In this document: in pieces, positions 34,001 through 40,054 of the stretch
How the letters are laid out: each line of letters starts with the position of its first letter
Position numbering within the stretch: position 1 is the stretch's first letter
NCBI GenBank assembly: GCA_016098155.1
Contig: JAAAJB010000291.1
Coordinates: 3,285 to 43,338 of the forward strand
DNA length: 40,054 nucleotides
Source of the DNA: Actinomortierella ambigua
Taxonomy: Eukaryota; Mortierellomycota; Mortierellomycetes; Mortierellales; Mortierellaceae
Reading direction: 5' to 3'
Made by a program: the position numbers and the translations under genes
The notes under the pieces: model-generated
The model's input: only the letters and a program-made list of their open reading frames with translations
The model's database searches: none
What the model was told of the DNA's origin: nothing

Positions 34001-34297
34001 GGTTGGAGTAGTGATGGTCGTTGTAGAAGAGATTGGAGGGGCTATTGCGGCTATGCTGTTTGTCGGGGGAGGACAGGAGGAAGAAGGGGTGGAGGTGGTC
34101 GAGTCGCTCTTGTCGGAGCCGGCGGATCCGCGACGACGGTGAACAGACACGGACGAGTGTGTACGTGCAAGGCCAAAGGGGTCAAAGCTAGTGGCGACCG
34201 TCGTGGCCGTGGTGGTCCTACCACTACCGCCGTTAGCGAGGGTGGCTTCGGAGGGGAACTCATCGCCTGCAGGAGGTTGCTGGTCAGGGAAAGGCAT
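31043..34297 (-). CDS. HGSNAT-type transmembrane acetyltransferase with polyQ insertion (copy B)
   Basis: A single exon encodes 1084 residues, nearly twice the family's usual length. The first 300 residues are Ser/Thr/Pro-rich and probably disordered. The catalytic region starts at SLDILRG (310-316), followed by LAHTEWFGFTLADWVFP with the active-site-type His at 338, IPGILQRIAFCYS (about 515-527), CTAQAYLDT (about 605-613), FDAEGS and GRNPTLIYILSE near the C-terminus. Three loops between helices are greatly enlarged: a polyQ and Arg-rich loop (about 383-475) between helices 2 and 3, a Ser/Pro-rich loop (about 656-795) with a run of prolines, and a His/Asn/Asp-rich loop near 870-945. The start at 34297 is the first ATG; the open frame further upstream has none. 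Core motifs are intact, so it is probably active. The acceptor is unknown. Its 5' end faces the IAH1-type gene. Confidence 0.85.
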   Translation of the reverse strand: MPFPDQQPPAGDEFPSEATLANGGSGRTTTATTVATSFDPFGLARTHSSVSVHRRRGSAGSDKSDSTTSTPSSSCPPPTNSIAAIAPPISSTTTITTPTIAATPTTSSSSGSHRRRHADMLAHTPRQVTSSAFVGSFPWLASATSPPSTAAVAAVASGNATDSSSSPLSSAVTLPPAPPSPAEFEIRIIGNRSVDAASAATTPLEQKDDKPTKARLYSKPSRPAPPTITGGKSPGQHAGDGCNDKRAGSAPWLRSETPPPPTSTSEPPRGTAAGGAGGAAGAAMTAGGGATGTLGSATGSTPAARSRLQSLDILRGITIFLMIMVNTQGAEPFRELAHTEWFGFTLADWVFPNFIFMVGMAIAIVFSPPRLAAMKADEAARWQQQQQQQQQRKQQQQHQQQQQQQQQQQQQQQQQQQQQQQQRQRRRRRRCDDHTQSSSEESPPQTPSSSSTPPRHPLSLLRHRLRAAWRQRTMRTKMTLKILQRTAILFLIGCGLNAFELIGLPPAENDHWLRIPGILQRIAFCYSTLALAVLWLPHGVVRVGLPCLMTAIWLGITYGLSSFPIVPAPISTCDMETITTGMVVGNEEENTVYRIKRGQLEPPECTAQAYLDTMLFTRSKDPTFPEFDAEGSVGCCTAVITAWFGWQMGLAVLAHQRRDKEQTASLRRKEIQRREHEEALYDSCSSIGIASDMATLATVVAATTTSAEKEAAATAPLPPPTAIRIDPSATTSSYTMASPSAMASCGSKSSCSSNNSSGGESSTLSSPPLMPPLSPAPPLPPPPPPPLPPLTPRPQWESALTHHLQAQSQLRLLASLGTWFCTGACLTASGVVLGWVIPIGKPLWTPSFVLYTGGMSILALCILIRTYDIQRHRKKDKEGGNQVTRDGGGAMEQPTLPLTLQTPPPPPRLQDAPLEGVTVTVTSKSNEHEEGENNHNNDGSDHDHHQHLASSSRRACALSIRAGLERLAQGWTRLYGATVSGAGQCAWWTIHVPLARLFTVYGRNPTLIYILSEVVASTLEHIRVPAGAGGLYEWVENAWAFLYFNSFYRFMPPAWASIVFSLVYILMFFPLLWLLDRRGLYLRL
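33032..33151 (-). repeat. CAA/CAG tract encoding polyQ inside HGSNAT copy B
   Basis: About 40 codons, nearly all Gln with single Arg/Lys and His interruptions, followed directly by about seven Arg codons. Mixed CAA and CAG. It lies in a loop between predicted membrane helices. Confidence 0.9.
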
Positions 34298-34935
34298 GGG
34301 TATGCGTGAAACACACACAAGTTTTGAAGCAGAGAGAAACAAAAGGCCTGTTCAGAAACTTTTGTTCGGGGAGTGAGAGTGTAATGAAAAAAAAAAAGAG
34401 AAGGAAAGGAAAGAAAAAGCACCCATGCAAGAGGCTTTAGGAGAAAATGAATGTCAATGTTAATGACCTTGCGGTGGTATAGGGACAATGAAGAAAGGTG
34501 GGAGGTGTGACAACGGCCAAAGACTGCTCTCACGTCTCACAACTATATCACCCATAGGCTTTTTGTTGTTCTTCCTGGTATGCAGCAGCCCCTCTTTCAA
34601 CCGAGGGCAGCTGTGGGGGGCGAGAAGTAGGGAGTAGGAGATACAAACGATGGAAAATGGGAGGTCCCAACAGCCCGGGTGAAAGAGAAGGTGGCGAAGT
34701 CGTCTCGAGAGCTTGGTTTTCTTAAAAAAGCCAGACAGAGCACTGAGATCTGAGCGTGTCTGTTTCGCGCGAAGCATCGTGGTTTTTGCCCTCGTGATGG
34801 CACTACTTCACAAAAAAAAAAAGTATTATTCTCTTGGGGCTCAACGCCATCCTCAGCCCATTTCAGAATTACAATAACTTTCTGTGCTCGTCCCTCGACC
34901 TCTCCTCTATTTCTTCCCTGTCCATCTAGACCCTC
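34298..34935. other. Divergent promoter region, HGSNAT-B / IAH1-type gene
   Basis: A 638-base shared 5' region. A-run with GAAAGGAAAG purine-rich DNA at 34386-34416, A-run at 34810-34822, and C/T-rich leader sequence just before the IAH1-type ATG. No clear TATA box in either direction and no further gene. Confidence 0.5.
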
Positions 34936-35096
34936 ATGGACCCCTCCCCTCCCGCCTCTTCTAGGCGGCGGCTACAGCCCGCTACGTCCCATAACAACTC
35001 TTCATCCGAAGGCGAAGCTACATTTATGACCCCTGCCGCAAGTGATAGAAACCAACCTTCTGTTTCTTCTCATGCGCTGTACGATGACGACGACGA

Positions 35097-35127
<31 letters not shown>

Positions 35128-36729
35128 AGCGACAACGACAGCGACAAAAACGACGACGAAGACTCTGTTCAACCACCGATCACCCGTGCAGCTCTTCGGC
35201 GGCGATCCTCGAATGCTGCTCTTGTTCGCAGGAGCTTGTCATCGTCATCGGCGTCGGCAGCGGCGGCTCTCCTGTCGCAGGAGCCCTGGGCTGGCTGGTC
35301 AACGGTTGTCAAAGTGCTCTACGCCATCATCGTGCCAGCAATAATTATCTACTTGCTGGCACGTATCGAGCCAAGGGCACGGACAACTTTGAGCAGCAGC
35401 GAGTACCACCACCACCACCCCTTCAAGGAGCAGTCCCAACGACCGATGAGCCCATGGGAAAAGATGGATATGCAACAGCGTGGCAGCCTTTCGAAAAAGG
35501 AGTCAATCAATTCATTTCCTGTTCCTCCCATGGCCGCCATTCAACAGACATCGTTCGATGGGTTTATGCTCTTTGGGGATTCCATCACCCAGGTGAGATG
35601 ATGACATGCATGTCAACAACAATCAGGTGCCCCCATCCCCCCACTCACTGTCAATGCAATTCCACCTTGAAAAAAAAACAACAGCTTGTTCCCATTCGAC
35701 CTGCTTTAGTCGTTTCGATAGCTTTGATTTATGGTTATCAGAGGTCACTATTCCCTTTTTTTTTCGTAAAGGTGATCCAAGGGAAAAGCGTCACTTCTCA
35801 CCCCCAGGCGGCCATTAACACGTTTATATTTCCATGTCCATAGTACTCGTTCAACGTCGATATACGAGGCTTTGGCGCCCAGGTGGGGTACCAATACCAG
35901 CGTCGTCTGGATATGATCAACCGAGGCTTTTCTGGCTACACGACTGAAGAGGCAATCCACTTGCTCCCTCAGTTCCTGCCCCAAGGCCAAACAGCCGAAT
36001 CTAAGCAGCCAAAGATCCAGTTCCTGACCATCTTTTTCGGTGCCAACGACGCTTGCATTCCGGGCTCGGTTCAACACGTGCCCCTGGAGCGCTACGAACG
36101 CAACTTGCGGGCGTTGATCGACATGGTGCATTCGCCAACGTCGCCCTACTATGCGCCTTGGACGAAGATCATCGTCATCTGCCCGCCAGTCATTGACTAT
36201 GAGAGATGGAGGCAACATCGGGAGGAGCAAGGTCGGCCCATGGACCGCACCGTAGAGAGATCCCAGCAGACTGCAGCCAAGTGCGCGGAGGTGGCGCGGG
36301 AGTACCAGGCGAAGAATGGAGAGGGTCTTGCGGCCAGGTTGCATCAGGTCGATGTCATTGATACTTGGAACCTGATGAATGATCAGATCATAGCCGGAAA
36401 CAAGACCTTGCAGGATTACTTGTCGGATGGCGTGCATCTGAACCCAGATGGCAATGAGGTACTACGTTATGAGAAGAACATGGCTGCGTCTTTCATAGGA
36501 GATTTGTTGGTTCTTTCTTTTTGTGTTTGTTAACAATATGTGGTCTTTTTTCTTCGTTGAACGCCCAAAAAAAAAATAGTTGATTTACCAAGAGCTTATG
36601 AAGTTGATTCGCACAAAGTACAGCGAGTGGGACCCTGAAGTGATGCCGATGCATGCGCCATGGTGGGGTAATCTCGACAGGGATCATCGCGAGACTGATC
36701 TCCTCATTGGTATCAACAAGCGGTCTTAA
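34936..36729 (+). CDS. Membrane-anchored SGNH hydrolase, IAH1 (isoamyl acetate esterase) family
   Basis: Exons 34936-35592, 35844-36458 and 36580-36729 encode 473 residues, about twice yeast Iah1 (238). Introns are 251 and 121 nt, both phase 0; intron 1 follows directly after the catalytic GDSITQ motif. The N-terminal 120 residues are polar, with an Asp/Asn run at 50-73 and Arg clusters at 88-99. One hydrophobic helix at about 122-143 (VLYAIIVPAIIIYLLA) suggests a single-pass anchor with the enzyme on the far side. SGNH blocks: GDSITQ with nucleophile Ser216, NRGFSGYTT (245-253), FGAND with Asn287, and DGVHLNPDG with Asp414 and His417. The family hydrolyses short acyl, often acetyl, esters. 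Yeast Iah1 is soluble, so the anchor is unusual. It diverges from HGSNAT-B. Confidence 0.88.
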
Positions 36730-36945
36730 GGAAGCTTTACACACACTTGCTGACCCTTCTCACGTGCTGATCCATTAGCACACGTCCGTCTCTTTTAGCA
36801 GAGTATTGCGGAGTATATTCATTAGAGGGGGGGGGGAATTAGCAATATTATACAGTGAGAATAATTACGAAAAAAAAAAGGTATCAAGAATGTAGGAATA
36901 GCTAGAGTCATTGAAGCCCAACGAGTGACATGTTGAGGTTCTCAT

Positions 36946-37540
36946 TTAGAGGATAGTGGTGACGGTCGAGTACGAGCCCATAATAACGACGAGAGCCTGG
37001 ATAAGGCCCCATAGAAAAGGGACCCAGGTGGACATGCGGTAGAATCCTGCATTGTAGATGGCGGCAATCGCAAAACCGACCAACGATCCACTGACAAATG
37101 CGATGCCAGCACCAATCACCATGAATACCAGCGGTAGGATCAAAGCCCATTTATACCTCCGTCGCGCAAAGACTATGGCAGCCCAGATCCCCGCCACGGT
37201 GTAAATGGACATGATAAAGAGAAGTGTCCAATAGGTCGTGAACAGCCAGATATCTAACAGATGTACATTTGTTATAGGAGAGGCAGATATTTCCAGATTA
37301 ACAACTCTGAGTGGTGCATCATTCCAGTATACATATCTTTCTACTCTTCCCGGTCGGTCGGTCGGTCGTTCGTGGAAAGCAAAAGAAAAAAAAAGGTGTG
37401 CTCCGTGTGTGAGTGAGAAAAGTACCTCGAGGGTAATACATGAAGATGCCATGACCAAGCGGATCAGTCACAGGCCAGTAGAGTGATGGCCACGAAGGCG
37501 TCACATAGTCCGTCGGCGGTAGAAATCCTGTCTGTGACAT
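36946..37540 (-). CDS. TMEM170-like integral membrane protein
   Basis: Exons 37426-37540 and 36946-37340 encode 169 residues; the 85-nt intron begins GTACTT, ends GAGTAG and is phase 1, joining MYYPR to ERYVYW. The 60-residue head is followed by four hydrophobic segments at about 68-96, 103-121, 124-138 and 144-166. The order DIW at the first helix, a short basic ARRRYKW loop, a Gly-rich pair of helices with SGSLVGFAIAAIY, and a final helix ending TTIL matches the TMEM170 family as I know it. Animal TMEM170A is an ER and nuclear-envelope protein that favours ER sheets over tubules; whether the fungal protein does the same is inference. The ATG at 37540 gives the shortest sensible head. It is convergent with the IAH1-type gene, 216 nt apart. 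Confidence 0.78.
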
Positions 37541-40054
37541 TCCTCAATCCACAGTTCTTTCTTTTTTTTTTGTCTGCGTGTGAGGAATGAGGGACGGAGA
37601 AGCAGGAGGAAGTGGGGGGAGGAGGGAGGGGGAGAGGGAGAGGCAAAGCGGACGAGGAAGGGGGGGGGAGAGGGAAGGCTGTGCGTTATCAAGGGAGTGG
37701 AGGGCGTAGAAGAGGGGATGAGACGGAGGGGAGAGATTGTTTGTGCTGTGTGGGAATAAAAAAAAAATGGCGGGAGAGAAGATGGGCGGGAAGTTCTTTG
37801 CGACTCTTCTGTTGAGAACTAGGGTGGTGGAGTCGGCGGATATTTTTTGCTTGGGCTAATTGGGGCAAAAAAAAAGAGTGGCCAAAGATAAATGAAGGAA
37901 CGCTAATTTTGTGTTTGCCTGGGTACGACCAAAGCTCGTCATCAGACTTGGATATACCAAGTCAGAGAGAGACAGAGAGACAAAGTGACAGACAGAGACA
38001 GACAGAGGCTGACAGAGACAGGTAAGAGATAGAGAGGATGGGAAGAGGGCAGAGGGGGATACCGCGAGAGGTATGGAGGGGTTACAGGGGGGGGGGAAAG
38101 GGGATTAAGCTTGGGGCGACCGTGAGGATGATGGAGATGATGCCGATGTTCAGGCCGCAATTAGAATGAGACAAAAGGGTTGTGTGAAGAAAAGAGAAAT
38201 GCGGGAAAATGAGCTGAGCTGAACACGGAGATGATTTGCACCAAAGCAGAAAATAAAAGGATATTCCGCGCGCGCCTACACACATCCATACACACAAAAA
38301 AGGGGGTGGAGGGGGGGAGGCAACAAAGGACGATCTCAACCCCCCGTCCTCTCTTTCCCCTGTTGTCCGTCTGCACATGCACACAACACATTCGCACCTA
38401 GAACTACTGCTGCTACATAATATCTCTAGAAAGAGAACGCGGAGCAAAAATTCGTAGAATCTAGATAGGATGTTATAAAGCCGCTCCTCTTCCTCGATTC
38501 TCTCTTCTTTCTAGCACTCTATAGACACGAGAGGTTTAAAGTCCAAGGACGAGGAAACGAAGGATTGGCCAACTGCAACAACAGTCCATGCATGGGCAGA
38601 TGCATTGTTGTTTTTATTTGTACTCCAATCCTGGTGATATCAATGGCTGTCTGCTGGTGAAGGGTTGGATAGGCTTGTTTGTGTTGCTAAGTATCTGTGT
38701 TGTGTACGTGTAGGCTGCTGCAAGTGTGTTATGTGATGTGATGTACTGTACCATTCTTGTGAAGAAAAAGAAGAGGTCGAGAGTGAGATAGGAAGAGAGA
38801 GCGAGAGAGGGTGTGCGTGTGTGTGTGTGTATGTGCGAGAGAAGGTTTAAAGTCAGCCATGTCCACTCTTTTTCTTCCTTGGATGAGGGTCATGACGAAG
38901 GAAGGGGGGGGGGAGAGACAAGGTTGTGGTCCAAATGTTATGCAGGTCCAACAGCTCTGCTGGAAAAGAGAGCAGCAGAGGAATCAGTTCACCGCTCTCG
39001 GAAAGTGTTGGAGGACGAGAGATGACGAGGAGGAAGAGGAAGAACTCGGTCAAAACTCTCAACTCGCCCACTCCAAGTGTCCATCCCATTTGTTTTCATT
39101 CACAACCAGGCATCGACAAGGGAGCGGGTGGCGGCAAATAGTAATAGTAATAGTAATAACAACAATAATAGATAATAAAAAACAGACGGGGACTTGTATA
39201 TGCACGTAGGTGGGGGCAGCGGCAGCTAGACTAGCAGCTGTTGCAGTCAAACTATTGGGAAGGGAAAAAATGGCCTTGTTGGGAGAGGAACGGACTTGGA
39301 GGGTCACAGTCCATGCACACTCTCTCCCTCTCAGGTGTGATGTTGTGTGTGCTGTACACACACATACACACATACACAACAACAACAACAACAACAGCAA
39401 CAGGTGTCCCAAGAGATCGTCCACAGACTGACTGAAGCCGAGAGAGAGAGAGAATGAGAGAGAAAGGGTCTGTTACGCGGGCGAGAAGAGCACGAGAGAC
39501 AAAGAGCCAAAGCAACAGCGACAAGGTAAGCAACCCAGCATCATCATCTCCGTCATCTCGCACTCCTCAACCCCATAGAATGGAGTGAAGCAGAGAAGAG
39601 CAGACCAGAGCAGAGCAGAGAGTGCGAGATGCGAGAGAGAGAGAGAGAGAGAGAGAGTGAGTGAGTGAGATAGAGAGAAACAAGTCGCCAATCGTCATCA
39701 TCCATCCAACAAACACACATACACAAAACACACGAACACATACACACAGGACAGAAAAAAAAAAGTAGCTGGTAGTCTACACATACCCACACTGACTGAT
39801 ACACGCACATGTTCCCTTGACTCTTGCTCTCTTGTCACTCACAGTGGGCACAGGCAGGCAGGCAGGCAAGCTTGCAAGCTCAGTCTCCAGCTCTTCCGTG
39901 GCAGCCACGCTGTAGGAGAAGAGGTCTCTCCCCCCCCCCCTGCAAGTACTCTCTCTATACTAGCACTTACTCGCTGCTGCTGCCTCATTCTTCAACAACA
40001 ACAACAACAACAACAACACAACAACAACGACAACAAAAAGATCAAGAGCTACAT
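37541..40054. other. Right-edge intergenic region
   Basis: About 2.5 kb with no convincing gene. The part next to 37541 would hold the TMEM170-like promoter. It carries G-rich purine runs (37612-37680), GACAGA-type repeats (37965-38025), a GT tract (38810-38832), AATAGT/AAC repeats (39137-39178), CAA runs (39377-39396 and 39993-40018), GA tracts (39635-39657) and GGCA repeats (39853-39868). CAA-rich DNA at the right edge could be the leader of a gene beyond the window. Confidence 0.5.

Noticed and set aside
1..40054. tRNA genes, rRNA, transposon ends and telomeric repeats
   Set aside because: I looked for A/B-box pairs, transposase motifs, terminal inverted repeats and TTAGGG arrays on both strands by eye and found none; a tRNAscan or repeat-library search would be more sensitive.

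Overview
The window is nuclear DNA of a filamentous fungus. It holds protein genes with short GT-AG introns (51 to 417 nt), no operons, long low-complexity intergenic DNA, and a fungal-type Rua1_C transcription factor, Hsp104 disaggregase and MICOS Mic19. The mix of polyglutamine tracts, A/T and C/T homopolymer-rich spacers and animal-like membrane families (TMEM128, TMEM170, HGSNAT) suggests an early-diverging lineage, perhaps Mortierellomycota. That placement is an inference and was not tested. All splice sites were read by eye from GT/AG signals, frame continuity and family motifs.

Layout, left to right: a possible short mitochondrial precursor (522-836, -); a TMEM128-like four-helix membrane protein (1420-2304, +); S-adenosylmethionine synthetase (4072-5820, +, three exons); SDHAF3/Acn9, a LYR assembly factor for succinate dehydrogenase (6293-6775, -); a large RING plus TRAF-type zinc finger protein (7243-10461, +, five exons); Hsp104 (10800-13596, -, two exons); MICOS subunit Mic19 (14249-15375, +, five exons). 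Then come about 7.5 kb without a convincing gene and with strong C+T bias on the + strand, followed by a 1239-residue Rua1_C-domain transcription factor with several polyQ tracts (22892-26725, +). Next is an inverted pair of HGSNAT-type transmembrane acyltransferases (28506-30555, + and 31043-34297, -), a membrane-anchored IAH1-type SGNH hydrolase (34936-36729, +) and a TMEM170-like membrane protein (36946-37540, -). The last 2.5 kb is simple-sequence intergenic DNA.

Neighbouring genes are mostly divergent or convergent: SDHAF3/RING, Hsp104/Mic19 and HGSNAT-B/IAH1 share 5' regions. Themes are mitochondrial architecture and assembly (Mic19, SDHAF3, the small precursor), proteostasis (Hsp104, the RING protein) and membrane acyl-group chemistry (two HGSNAT-type proteins beside a membrane-tethered esterase). 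The last group is the best candidate for an undescribed functional module. No tRNA, rRNA, transposon or CRISPR array was recognised.
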